Source: Xylocopa sonorina (lineage: Eukaryota; Arthropoda; Insecta; Hymenoptera; Apidae). Taken from it: DNA of 64,000 bases. The stretch is from contig NC_135199.1 of assembly GCF_050948175.1 (NCBI RefSeq), positions 13,458,501-13,522,500 on the forward strand, in the 5' to 3' direction. The notes below the pieces were generated by a model that searched no databases, had not been told where the DNA came from, and saw only the letters and a program-made list of their open reading frames with translations. Made by a program: the position numbers and the translations under genes. Below are positions 1-13,000 of this stretch, piece by piece; the stretch's first letter is position 1, and each line of letters starts with the position of its first letter.

Positions 1-1755
1 CTTGTCAAAGTCGAGTCGAGGAAAGATCCAGCGTTTAAGGAAAGAGTCAAATATTCTCGCTTTGCGGCACTCTCTGCTGGTCGCGTATCTCGCCACGCTG
101 ACCGGTGAATCGCGACAAGGAGATTGTTTCGTCTAGAGTTGCGTCGGCGTTGGGAATCGAGAAAATAGAAACTTTAAAACTCGTTCGGGCAGCCGGACCG
201 TAAAATCGAGTTTCACGCGCGTCGATCGTCCCCCAGAATGCCGAACTTTTTTCACCCGATCCGGTGGTGGTCGGCTCTCCTGCGGGCCCAGTATCGACGG
301 AGGCATTTTGTCCTCGACGTTTTACGATGTTAAATCGCGTTCCGATACTTCGAACCCATATGTTCGTTCAACTTGCATCGGTATTTCAAGACTGAACGAA
401 GGATTTTCTTTATTTTTACTTATGCAAACGGTCTTGGGGAGATCCTTCGAGGAAAAGATAGAGGAAAGGCTGTCGCCAGGGGTGCATTCGTACGTTATTG
501 TATCTTCCGTCCTCCCTTTTGTGAACCTGGAATTTTCACGCAGCTTTGCTTCTCTTCGATATTCTACGATATACACCAATCGTTGCTCGATACATACGTA
601 CACACACATATATATATAAGGAACTTCTTGTATAAGGAACGATCGTCTTCGTGAGCCGTGGTAAATATTATCGGTTAGATTTTTGCAGGAGCCGGTCATG
701 GTTAGTTTCTAACTATCGAGGTTCTGTATACGTTTGCGGGCTGCTGTAATCCCGCTCATTTTCCGACTGTTTGTAGATCTATCCTGCGGGTTCGCGTTCG
801 ACTCTCGAAATAGCGCCCCTTGTAATAACGCCCCCACCGTCTTTTCGATAATCGAGTTTATATACGCACATGTATACGAATAACACACACGATAACGCAT
901 GCCGCGTGATAAAGATCGATCAACGATCGCAGGACCCCCGCGATTCGAAATAAATTCCGCGAGCGTTGGAAGAGCACGCGGAAAGTCGAGGCTATTTCAA
1001 GTGGTGTCATCGCGAGTAAAAGAGTGCGACGTTAAATTAAAGGCTCGACGCGATCCACGAAACGGTTTTCCCCGTTGTCGACCACGTCGCCGCGGTGTAA
1101 CAGTGTTTTGGAAATACGACTAGAAAGTGTTTTTTCGTTAACTGAAAGCCAGCACCGAATCTGACGCGGCGACGGGAAACAAAAGACGGATATTGCGTCG
1201 GCGGAGGCAATGGAACAAAGGTTGCCGCCGCGACGGGAAGGACTTTGCTCTATATTTCGGGGGATTTGCAACGATTTGTAGTTTCGACTACGGGATTGCT
1301 CGATAGAAAGCTATATCGAGAGAAGATGGAGAAGGAGGAAGGAATAGAAAGAAAAAAAGGAAAGGAAACACGTCCTCGATCGTGTTGATCCACGCTCGAA
1401 GCGCACTACGAGCGAGTATTCGCGCACGTGTACCGAGCAGACGGTGTTATTTAACGCCGCAGCTATTTCCAGGTGCGTACGTGTCGTATTCGTCGGTGTC
1501 GAGTGCTACTCACCGAGCAACTACGACGGCACTCGTGCACCAGCCTTTATACCGCTTAATCTCCTTTCACCTAGTCCGTCGGAACCAGTCATTTTTAGTG
1601 GCACTCCTTTTACTGCCATTTTCGACCTCCTCGTTTAGCGTTTAACGTAGTCACGGGGATTATTCAGTTTAATTCCCCGCATCTAGAGCGAAACCGGTTC
1701 TCACAGCGTAAGCTAGTAAAACGTGCTTTCGCGATTCCAAAGGATGCGCGAGTCA

Positions 1756-1790
1756 AGCCGAGCCGAGCCGAGCCGAGCCGAGCCGAGCCG
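1756..1790. repeat. AGCCG pentanucleotide array (7 units)
   Basis: Seven perfect copies of AGCCG lie head to tail. They are followed by ACCG, which looks like a decayed eighth unit. Confidence 0.95.
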
Positions 1791-4779
1791 ACCGATCTCA
1801 GCCTGACCGTAACGTATCGTTTTCTAAACGCGGCCGTCGAACGACCTCGCGAACAGTTAAGATCTTCTTTATCTCCCATCGGACGAGATATCGCGAGCAA
1901 ATTCTGCGGGAGGAGGAGAGGCGCGTGCAATCTTTCCAAATGTACATATGTACTTTGCTCGCCGGTCCAACAGCTTAATCGCCCGATTAGACTTCTTGTT
2001 AATAACCGGCTCTCGAGTTCCTCGATTCCCCGTGCATTATGCTCCATTCAGAGTTTCCACGATTGCGACGACGGAAGGGCGCGGGATAATCGAATTGCAT
2101 AACCGAACGCAAGGTTGCCGAGGATCGAACGTGCATCACCGTTGATAAGATCACGACTAAATATAGTATTATCGCAATCAGCAGTCAACGTACGCGCATT
2201 AGCGATTTTTTTCAACGAAGGCTACGGAAGGACGTGACTTGGCCGGAAACGCAGCTGGACGTTACGCGATAGCTGATCCATTTATACGAAAACCAAGGAA
2301 ACACCTAGTATCTATTCGTTATCTTGATCGACGCGGTGCGAATGTTTACGTTGATAAGGAATGCACGCGTTCTTGATGCTCCATCTCTCTTTCCCCCCCT
2401 CTAGGAACGCGTTGATCCAGCATCGCCAAGGCTTCAAACTTCGATTTACGATCGCACGGGTTAATCTTCCGCGTTGTTACTTATCCACGACGTAACGAAC
2501 GATCGCGACCCTGACGGGCGAGCGCGAGAAATGCAAACGACAGTTTCTTCCCGATTTGTCTCGACGCGGAATTATCGGTCCCGGGGGTCCTACCTCGTTA
2601 CAGCGGTAATTAAATCGAACCTCACGGTTGCTCGCGATTAGCTCGGAATAGCCTCGCTGGTGGAACCACCGTGCTGTTCCGCGAACACCGGTGGCTCTTG
2701 CCATTTTCGAGAATACACCGGCTGCTCTAGGTATTTCTAGCAAGGTGAACAGGAAACCCGAGTGCGCGAGGCACGGTTACACACGGACTTACGCATGGAG
2801 TAAAGGTGGGACCGGTTAACATCGTGGAGATTAGATGCCGCGGCGTCTACACCGATTAACATACACACCGTGGGTGTCGATTATACCGCGTTATTTTCAT
2901 TTAAACCGTTACGTAAGCGGTATTAATGCCGTCCCGGTGTTGTTCAATCGAAAGAATGATCGATCTCGGTACGGTTACCGTTTCGAGTCCCTGGCAACGG
3001 CAACGTATCGTTGCGAAGAGGGTTGCGGGATGGAACGGCCGGTCGAGTGGCCGCGGGAGGGTGAAGCGGACGGGAAAGCAAGGGAAAGGCAGAGGAAGGA
3101 AAGATGGAAGGGTCGGAAAACGGGTCGATAATTCGTAGGTTTATATTCCACTACAGCGACTGGCCGCGTCCGGTCGTCGAAAATTTATTTGTCTAGCTCG
3201 CACTCGTAACACCTTTACCGCCAGACGCGGCGCACCGAACGGGCACCCCCCGTTCAAATATTTAATACATCGCGATCCCTGGGACCCGACTCCTACATCT
3301 TACTACGGTTTCCCCTCGACGACGATAAAGTCCTCTCGCGACGCTCTCCTTCCCGTGGATCATATTTTTTTTACGCGCTTCTTGGGGGCTGCAAATTTAC
3401 CAAGTTCTCTTCAGTGGAAACTTTGTGCATTTAAAAACTCGAATTTATTTATTTGCTTATTTAGTCGCTGTTTTTCGAGCGAAAAGTGATTTAAAGTTGG
3501 CTGCGCGAGCTGCTGAAGATTTTTGGTCGGTAGTACCGGGTGTCCCTAATGTACTTATCATCGTTGGCGTCGCGAGGCAGAGTGGTATCGCGTTTAACTC
3601 GTTATCCGAGGACGGTAAACCCTGCTGGGTCGGCGTAACGAGGCAGCGTCAACATTACCAGGTCGTTTCAGCTCTCTCTCTCGTCTTTATCATAATCTTT
3701 GCTCGGCAAACACTTCGCGTAGAGATACGAAGATCGTGTCTCCTCGCTCGATGAAAAGGAGGCGGGTCGAGTTTGGTCGGCAAGCAAAGTTTTTTTTTTT
3801 TACTGCTTTTTCTTTACCTTTTATCAAACTGAAGCTACGTGCGCGCGAACGCTCCCTCGGGCTTGTCCCAGAAACGTTGCAAGCGTCTCGCGAAAATTGA
3901 CTTTGGCCCCTCCCTCTCTCTGCTGCCGTTTGTAGATGTTTCTAATTAATTTACACGCGTCTAGAAGATCATAGACACGGGACGAAGCAATTGCCGAAAC
4001 GCGCCCTCGTGTGCGATGGTTCCTAGGGTGGGTTCCCTCTAGCTGGATTTCACCAGCACCGACGTCTTAAGCGTTTCTACGTGACTTTTTTCCTAGATCG
4101 CGGCACGTTTCCTAGCATTCTGTTATTTCTCTCCTTATTAGGTATCGGAGATTGTGCTTTATCTCCTCGACTGTTAACTAAACATTGTTCCACGTTAATT
4201 AACACGCGTGAGTAAAAAGGACGGCAGCATCTTCGTCGAGGAATCGAAAGGAACGGTGGCGGGTCGTTCGGGGAACGAAGCAAAAGCCGTCCATCATTTT
4301 CCTATTAATCAGAGCGTTAACTGATTGTACGCACCAAGGAAAAGGAAGTATGCTAATGATCGGAATATCGTCGAAAAGCATATTTTCACTGCAGTCTATG
4401 CTAAATTGTGGTAATATATGCAGAACCAATAGAGACCAGCGAAATTAAATCGTTCCTCCGAAGGACGCCGCTTCTAAAGGAACAGTAATTACCCGTTCCT
4501 AGTATCGCGGACGCGTGGTTCTGCGCGTTTACATTAGAAATCGCTAGTAATCGAGAATATTTATCTTATGTTGTCATCGAAATCCAACTTCTCCTACATC
4601 ATCACCGATAAATTCACGATAAACTTCAATCGGCCGCTGGCCCTGCTCCAGCTGTTAAGAAAGAACAGTCGGTGCCAAAGCGCGGGGGTTAAAAAATCGC
4701 AATCTCCGATACTCGATGCAACAATTCGATTTCCGTCGATCCGTGCGACACAGCGATCGGCTGAAACGAAATTAATACA

Positions 4780-4815
4780 GAGAGAGTGTGAGAGAGAGAG
4801 AGAGAGAGAGAGAGG
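4780..4815. repeat. AG dinucleotide microsatellite
   Basis: A run of AG repeats with one GTGTG interruption, in noncoding DNA. Confidence 0.9.
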
Positions 4816-7800
4816 AAGAGGGAACGTTGACACCTAGGTAGTGCTGAGCAATAACGCGACGATGGTCGACGATCCGTGTTCGGTTCTTTTCACCTCGCGG
4901 TTATTTTAACCGGCGGCGTTAGAGGTAGAACGGCGGCTGGTTGGCTCGCGGGTCACGTTCCTCGTCTCGTCCCGTCTCTGACAATGCGACGCGACGCGAG
5001 ACCGGTCATCATCGTCCAGCCGAGGACGGTTGCGCTCGCCACTCGCCCCGGTATCTCCTATAGGACCTTGGCAGTGACAAACTGTGCGAGAGCATCGTAC
5101 GCGTTCGCGTCTCGTTTTTCCGAAGCCTGCTCGGCCGGTCCGCGAGTCATCGCTGCCGCTGCCGCCGCCGTTCTCCCGGAATTCTTTGTTCCGCGTTCAC
5201 GCGTCTCCTGCCTCTTCGAAAGGGTCAACGAACCGACCGAGTAAAATCGTTCGCGTTTGCTTTCAGATAATATCGATCGTTGACCGCGATCGAGACGATA
5301 ATCTTTCTCTCTTCCTTCCTTTCTCGCTCTGCTACCCTGTCTTCCCTTTGCGCTGGTCGGAGCGACGAAAGGGCAAGTTCGCTCGAATCGACTGGAACCT
5401 TTTCGCGTCGCCTACGAATCTAGAAGCTACGCACGAGCGTCGAGTTAGGAATTGGAGCAGGTCAGAGCAGTAGATCAAAGGCGCCAGCTAAGCGAGTGGT
5501 TTAACCACTCGACTGGTAATCTGTCTCCCCTGTACGGAGGACCTTGGCAGTGGCGATCGTTCGCGCGAGTGGTTATCTCTTTGCGCGTTTGCGTGGTCGC
5601 CGAACCAAGTGAACCAGCGAGAGAGACGCCTCGCAGCTCTTTTGCTCGCGCGACTTTTCCGCGAATCTCGTTCCCCCGTTTTTGCATCGCCGCCGAAAAT
5701 AAAGTGTCCCGTAGGCTTTAGTCACCAACGATCCGTGTCGGAGGAGGAGGAGCGTCGGTTATATTCTTTTAAAGAGACTGCTTCGATACAGCGATGCCAG
5801 CGAAGGTCGCTGCGTTGGCTCCCGGGGCCACTCGAGGATCGCGGAACCGATCGAGATGAAATTGCTCGGACGAACCAGCTACGGGACGGCCTTCGGAACC
5901 GTTGGTACATTTGCGTGTCGAACGAAGAGCCTGATTAAATTATATCACTGATTAACGAGGGACAAATGAAGTCAGCGTGCGGCGCGATAATTTATTTCAC
6001 ATTGTCCCGTAATTGGCGGGCTGAATGAAAGAGAAAGTTTTCCATGAATCGCGAGCCGGCCGAAAGGGGCCGAAAGGGAATGCAAATTATTCTCCACGGA
6101 CGTTTCTCGCCTCGTTATGGATATACGCGTCGTTCTTCGCTCTCGTTCGACGACCAGCCACGTCACGGGGTGAATAGAGGGTGGAATTAAGAAATCGGAC
6201 TGGTGGCTCGATTAACGAGACGGTGATGGTTCGCGGAGAAGAAAGTTGAATCGAACGTGGGTGTGCGCCGGATTCGAGCTGTCGCGCCGTGAATTACCGC
6301 GATGAGAAATGACCAGTTCAAGGATAGAGGAATCGCAGATGCGCAACACTTGCAGCGAAACACGGTAGACCAGCCTGCTGCCCGATCGTACGTTTCGTAA
6401 CAGTCGCTTTTCTCCCCGATCGCGAGGCGAATTCGTAGGAAACCGGATAGATCGAAGACTCTGTGTCATACGTGACGCACGCTCGCGAAATGTTCCCGTT
6501 CGTGGTTTGTCCGTGAATTTAAAAAACGCCGTCGTCGTTCCTTCTCTTATCTTATTGTCAGACGCGAGGAACGGGAGATGGATGGCTCGTTTTATCGCCG
6601 CTGATACATCGACGTTTAATGCGACGTGTCGCGCGCGATAATTGCGAACGGGAACGAGTCGCGATCGTTATGTAAAACGGTACGACTCGGTTTCTGGCCG
6701 GTTTTTCAACTTTCCTACGGCACACTGCCAGCGCGATACGAAACGCGTGATTAAATCGGAGCAAAATCGATTTCCGATCCGCTTACTAGCTTTTCCGTCT
6801 TTTCCTCCGATGCCTCGCGAAGCCCTTTTCATCCGTCCCACGGAGCACCGAGGAAAGATACCGTCCGCCGTCTGCTCGCGTCTGCTGACCCATTTCTCTC
6901 GTAAATGCTTCACGAAATTCCTCCTCGAAATTATCCGGTCAACGGACATTCGACTCCGTCATAGCTCGAAGTGCATTTCCTCCGACTAGGTATTTCCGAG
7001 TGTTTACGAGAACGTTAATTCGATCGGCTATAAGTATAGAATCGGTGTTCAGCGTGTCAATCGCTTGCAATTGTACCATAGGAGAACGGTTCGAATCGAA
7101 TTACGATGTGTATCGCGTGACAATAGCGCAGCACGTACGCAGAAGCGATTCACTGTTCGACGATTCCTCCTTCACTGTCTGCGTAGATCGTTACGATTCT
7201 CACGCTCCCTTTGCGACGTCTAATTCGACAAGAGGAGACGCATACGCGCGGAGATCGTCGGAAGATACGGCGGAAATCGAAGCCGGCGGAAAAGAGTCGA
7301 CGACATTAAATCGGAGGCGTTGAGTCGCGCACGACAAACCGACAACAAGATGCATTCGCGTGCCGGCGAATTGGGTTAGCTGCTTCCGGTTCCGGAGAAC
7401 GGTGAAAGCCTCCTCCACGAGTGATCTCTCACGAAACGCCGTTGCTCGTGCCAGAGGATTCACAGTGGCCGGAACTCCGTTTTTTAGTTCACCGTTGCGT
7501 CCCAGGGCTTCGCGAAACTTTCCTGTCCGCCACGCGGGGGTGCGCTCGCTCGTTAACCTTTCTACCGTTCTACCCTTAAACTATTCGTTACGTAAATCCT
7601 GCCTCTATCTTTATCGTACTTTTTTACGCTATTTTTTGGATAAATATACGGGTAAATCCAAGTGTAATTTAAATTTTAATGATCGCGTCGGTCTCGAAGA
7701 GAGGACGTTCGTAGGAAGAAAGTGGCTCGTGGCAATCTCGCGAGGTTATTACCGCGATGAATGGGATTAGCAGCGCGGAAAAATGTATCCCATCCTACCT

Positions 7801-10070
7801 ACGGTTGCTCTCTGTACGCAGCGTCCATTATCGTACGCAACGTTTCACGCGAAATTGATGTACGTATTAGTTAATTAGCGTTTAACGTCTCGATATTTCA
7901 ACACACGCGGCTAGAGATAGGACCCGGGTGGAGAGCAGAAGGGCAGCCTTTCGTTCGATAGTATCCATGAAACATTCACTTTCGCTAATTTACCAGAGAC
8001 TCGCGAATGTTTGTTGGCCGAGGGACGTTCGCTCGTAGCCGGTGGATTAGTAACGTAACTCGAATGGAAACGTGCCAAGCCTCGGACCGATCCGCGAACT
8101 AGGCCGTCGGGCATTATCTTTAGTAATTAGAATCTCTGCCATACCTTCCAGATTCTACCACTTGCTCGTTACGTAAAGTCGAAACAGAGAGATTCGAGGC
8201 ATCGATTAATCCGTATCGTAGACGTAAATCCACGCGTCGATCAAGCGTCGCGCTCGATCGGTTTTACGTGAAGGGATTCGGTGCAGACTTCCTGGGCACA
8301 ACCGTCGAAAAGGTCAACGTATTAGAATAGTGGTGGAAACGGAAATCGATACTGCTTTAACCTTTTCGACTACCGTGCCTCTATTGCTAGCATCGAAATT
8401 AATAGACCACTATTATTTGGCCTGGTGAATCGATTAAGTGCCTCGACTCGTGTACGAACGAAAAGAATGGGCGATCCGGTGATGCACCATTTACCATGAG
8501 GGACGCCTCGGCCTTCGATGACATTTCAATCGATGCTTCCTCGTTATTCGCTCCACCCTGTTACGCGCGTCAATAACAGGGATCCGATTGGTATCGTTAG
8601 ACGTTTGCATCCTTAGCGGTGAAGTTGATCCTCCGAGTGGAGAGGGCGAAGAGGGCGCGTGTACGAGTCGGCTCGAGTTGGATACCGAAATGCGCATCGA
8701 GCAGAACTTGTCTATCCTCGCACGAGCCCGGAACAGAAGCTTAGCTACCAATTTTCTGTGCGGGAAAAAAAGGTTCCTTGAGCCGGTGCCAAGCGTGAGA
8801 ATAAAATAGTGGGTTCGTGCTCGTCTTCGAGACGCGAACAGGAATCGGGGAATTCTGATGGACGGTAACAGATCGATCGGATCGACGATACCGGTGGTGA
8901 AACGTGGATACGCCGCGCAAGCTGCTCCTTTCGATTTTCAAATACTTGGCACCGGGCCAGACGACATCGGATACGTATTAATGGACAAACCTCATCAACG
9001 GTCTGTTAAAGACGCGTTTAACGATCCCTCGACCCGACACCGTCTCGCGCCCCTTCTAACCCAGCTTTTGCAGCTCGTAAATCCTCCCGGCAACGCGTAC
9101 GTTAAAACGCCGCTGGTAATTGGCTCGGTATGCGTGCGAGCGATATCGCGCCTACTTTTTCGCCGCTACGTGCTTTTCCACCGTTTCTCATCGCTTTATC
9201 GCGACGTTCTCCCTCGTCCCCGAATCGAGGGAATTCTTCTTCGAACGGGATACGGATTAATTAAACCGCGATACGTTATTCATCCTGCCAATTTACTCTG
9301 TTCGACTTTTCCCGAACGAATTCATTTATCTCTCGTCCAACTGCCGCGGTTTCGTAGCGTCTGCATATGCAACTCGAGCGGAATCTGTTCGAATAATTTC
9401 TGACGAGGCAGCGATTCTGTGAACCGTTTGCTGGCGACGCTATAAGTTGCGAGGGGTTAACATATCGTGGTTTATTGATTTCGTGTCACGCTAAACTTCT
9501 CTCTGCTGTCAGTGGAAGCCCTATTCGTGTGTCCTTTCTATCTCTCTTTTTCTCTTTTTCTGTCTTCGTGGCACACGGGACGCTCCTTGTGGTTCACGGT
9601 CGACGGTGCCCGGCACGCAACCAGAAAAATCAATCGAACTAATTAAGAAGTTACAGGGGGAGGACGCTATGGTTGTCAGTGGCGCGTTACCAAGAGAAAT
9701 GGAGAGGCATCCTACGGCAGCGGCTAGCTTCTTCTACCTGTTCGCACATTATCTTCCGTTAACGCCCGTGCATACCGTTATCCATTACGCTCGCGTTTCC
9801 AACTACAGACAGGTATCTAGAGAGCAGCTGTGCCGCTCGAGCTGGAATTCGCGTAGGTCTCGATCTCCCACGATCGGCGAGACGCGAGCACGCGAACACC
9901 TTTACTCTCTTACTTTCGCCCAACGACCTGCTATTTATCGCGCGACACAGATTCCTCTCTCTCTCTCTCTCCCTCTCTTTCCATTTACGTCAAATAGACT
10001 TTTCTTTCTGTTTCCAGAATATGAAGTGAGGGAATCGGCTCCTCTTCAGGGATGAATTCCTGACGACAAC

Positions 10071-13000
10071 ATGATGGAACCGCCAGTTACGAGCAAGGTC
10101 CTACGGGCTCCTAGCCTTAAGCGAGGTCAGGAGAACGTTAGGATTCAGGACAGGGTGAGTAGTTACGAGTTCTAACGTGGAATGTTTATATTCTTCGATA
10201 ATCGTCGCTCCGTGTATGATTCCGTTGCATCGGGAATAGAAGTGTCGCCGGTTCCTATATCGTTGTATAATGCAGAGAGGAAAACAATGGTCGGAGCTCG
10301 GCCGTGTCGATTTCTCGATACGCGCCGGATGCGCATTATGCATCCTTGCCGATTCACCAGCCCCTGATTGACGTCACGACCGATACTCCTTTCCCCGAGG
10401 ACTCGTTTACGCGCGCCTCACGCGGTGTCTCACGATCGGTTATGCGAGGACGTGGGCGAACGCGCATTGTTGCACTTGCACCCGGCATTCCGTCTTCGGT
10501 CGCTTCTCGAGTCCTTCGAATCTCTCTTTGTGGAAAACTCGCCGCCTCGCTTCCACGCAACTTTCCCTCTCGAGCGAGTTCCTGACTCGCGGATCGGTTT
10601 ACACATCGCGCGCCTCTGCACGCTGCCCCCGTTACATCGTCTCGCTGGCTGGTGTAACAGAGTTCTCGTTATCTTTTTCGTCACTGCCGTTTGTTCTTCT
10701 CCGCGAAACACGCGCGATCCACGTCGATCCTTTCGATTTGGAGCTTTAATTCCATGTTCACCGGTTAACGATCGAACAAGTGGTCGTCGATAAATACACG
10801 ACCTTCTTTACCCATTGAACCGTGCTCTAAGAGATCACGACGTCGAGCGCCTTCTGTCAGTTGACTCGAGTACCGTCGAGTGCAGCTTAGATGTCAATCA
10901 AAGTTGAGATCGATACGATCTCGTCTAGTTAATCGACCAAGATAATCAAACTTGCACACCTTTGGCATTCGCGTAACTTTTATCGTCTCGAAATTTATTC
11001 CGTTCGCGATTCATGTCTGATTACGTATTATTGTACACAATTTTGTAGAATCAACGATAATGCGGTTAGTTAAAAGGGAACAGGAGAACTCGAGCGAATA
11101 GAGATTCGTAAACACACGTTTCGAAAGTACGAGCCACTGTTCGGTTACTCTGGAAGAGGCGAAAAAACGACGCTGCGCACCCACGCGTGCCCCGAAATCA
11201 GAATTGTATGCAAATGAACGCGTGGGTGGGCGGTGGTAGATTATCAGTTCCAAACAGTTCTGCGCTCCGTCCTCCCGGGCATGGTTTTCTTCAGCCAACT
11301 GTTTCTGTTAATCACTTTTTTTCCGCAAATTTCATCCCCCCGCTGAATAAAGTTTCAGTAAACATCGATTACTCGCGCGAATTGCTCCGCGTGATCGAGC
11401 TGGTTGTAAAAGTTTACGACCACGCGGTGCCATTGACTTCAGAAACGATCACCCGGGGCCGAAAAATCGGTACCTGGCGCCCGAATTCGGAACTCGTTTC
11501 TGGCCAAGACCGAGACCTCTACAAATTCATTTGCGACGGAGTGTCGGAACAGGTGTGCTGGTCACAGCTGGTGCGGTTCGTCGACCGCGTTTGACATACT
11601 TTTAACCGGCGAACCCTCTGCTTTTACTTTTCCCCGAAAGGGCCAATGCCATCCGCTGTCTCCTCGACTGGAGCCCACCATCGTTGCACCTGAATCGTCA
11701 CGACGCGACCATTCAACGTCTCACTGAACTTCTAAGGTTTTGTTTTCGAGTCGAAGAAGAGACGGATGGACTAGACACGACTTCCTGCTTTGTCTAACGG
11801 TACGAAACACCGGCCATGAGGTTTTCATCCTCTACGTTTCTGGCGGATTATCTCTTTCACTCTTTTTTACTTTGAAAAGTTATCCAATATACCATAGTAA
11901 TACTTTTGGCGAAGCTGGCGAACGAGGGTGTTTGACCCCGTTGAAACCTTTCAGCCAGTATTACACGTCGGAGGTTAACGGTTAATAAGGGACACACCTT
12001 TGCTTGCCGCCGACCCTTTGACACAGGCGAAAGCCTGTCCGTCTGCGGTCCCTTTTAATAAAATTGCCTCTTATCACGCGACCTGGTCTCACCTCTCTCC
12101 CTCTCTTCACTCTTACTCTTCACTCTTTACTCCTCGTTTTCCCATATTGGATCAATTTCGAACAAAAGCAAATATTTCAGTCCGTACAGGTGGTTGAACG
12201 TGGTTGTTCCGTTACTCGATTGAATTCGTTAGATTTTACACGGTTACACGGTTTTGCTTTCAACGCGTGCGATATCGAGTCGAGCGATTTAAATTTTATA
12301 CCGCAACCCAGATCCTTTGTCAGCAACAGCTTTTCTATTCTAGCCGACCGCTTGAAAAGAATCGTACAATGCCGGTCGTGGCAAAAAGTATACCGCGGAG
12401 AGCCCTCGCTTATTTTTAACGAGTCTCGGCTCGCACGCTTTTCGTCTGACGTCCCTCTCTTTGAGGATAATTCGTTTTTCGTCGTTTAACCAGCTCCGAT
12501 CCGCGGCCAGACGGAATACATAATTAAGAAGCCCGAGTCTCGGCCGATAATGGATCCTCGAGGGATCAATTTCCGATCGCGGAAGCGGAAGAGACGTCGT
12601 TGCCTTCGCGCGACGGATGCGAGGATCAGCGCTTGAATGAATTATTCGATCGCGCCATTCCAGTCGCGCGATCTGCTCGAGTTCGTCCTCTTGGTTCAAG
12701 TTCGTTGTCCTATCGATCGCCTAGCTAACGATGCTCTCGGCTGTCGATCGTGAAAGCGTAATCACGTTCGATAAATATATCGAGGGAACGACGGACAGCG
12801 ACGATTATATACCGATTAACCAGGCGAGTGTCGCCAGTCGAGTCCGTATGCAAATCTCGATGGGATTACGACGGGTTTGGCGGTTTGTCGAATCCATGGC
12901 GCATTCATGAGCCAGCTGGGTTACATCATCCGACTAAATAACCAGCCACTGTTTCTGTCCGACTACGTCAGCCTTGTCTGACCTAACCCAGACGATCGCC

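Larger units (their letters stand above)
1..10017. other. CpG-rich noncoding region upstream of Wdr62
   Basis: I find no conserved protein, RNA gene or convincing exon here. Many short open frames exist on both strands, as expected for GC- and CpG-rich DNA with few stops, and none has a recognisable domain. A good splice acceptor (pyrimidine run then CAG) ends at 10017, just before the first coding exon of Wdr62. At least one untranslated first exon and the promoter of that gene should therefore lie in this interval, but I cannot locate them. Simple repeats include an AGCCG pentamer array near 1756, an AG run near 4780 and a TC run near 9955. Confidence 0.6.

Noticed and set aside
8858..10055. 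Open frames of 181 and 149 codons upstream of Wdr62
   Set aside because: No recognisable domain. The second overlaps the pyrimidine tract and acceptor of the first Wdr62 coding exon.
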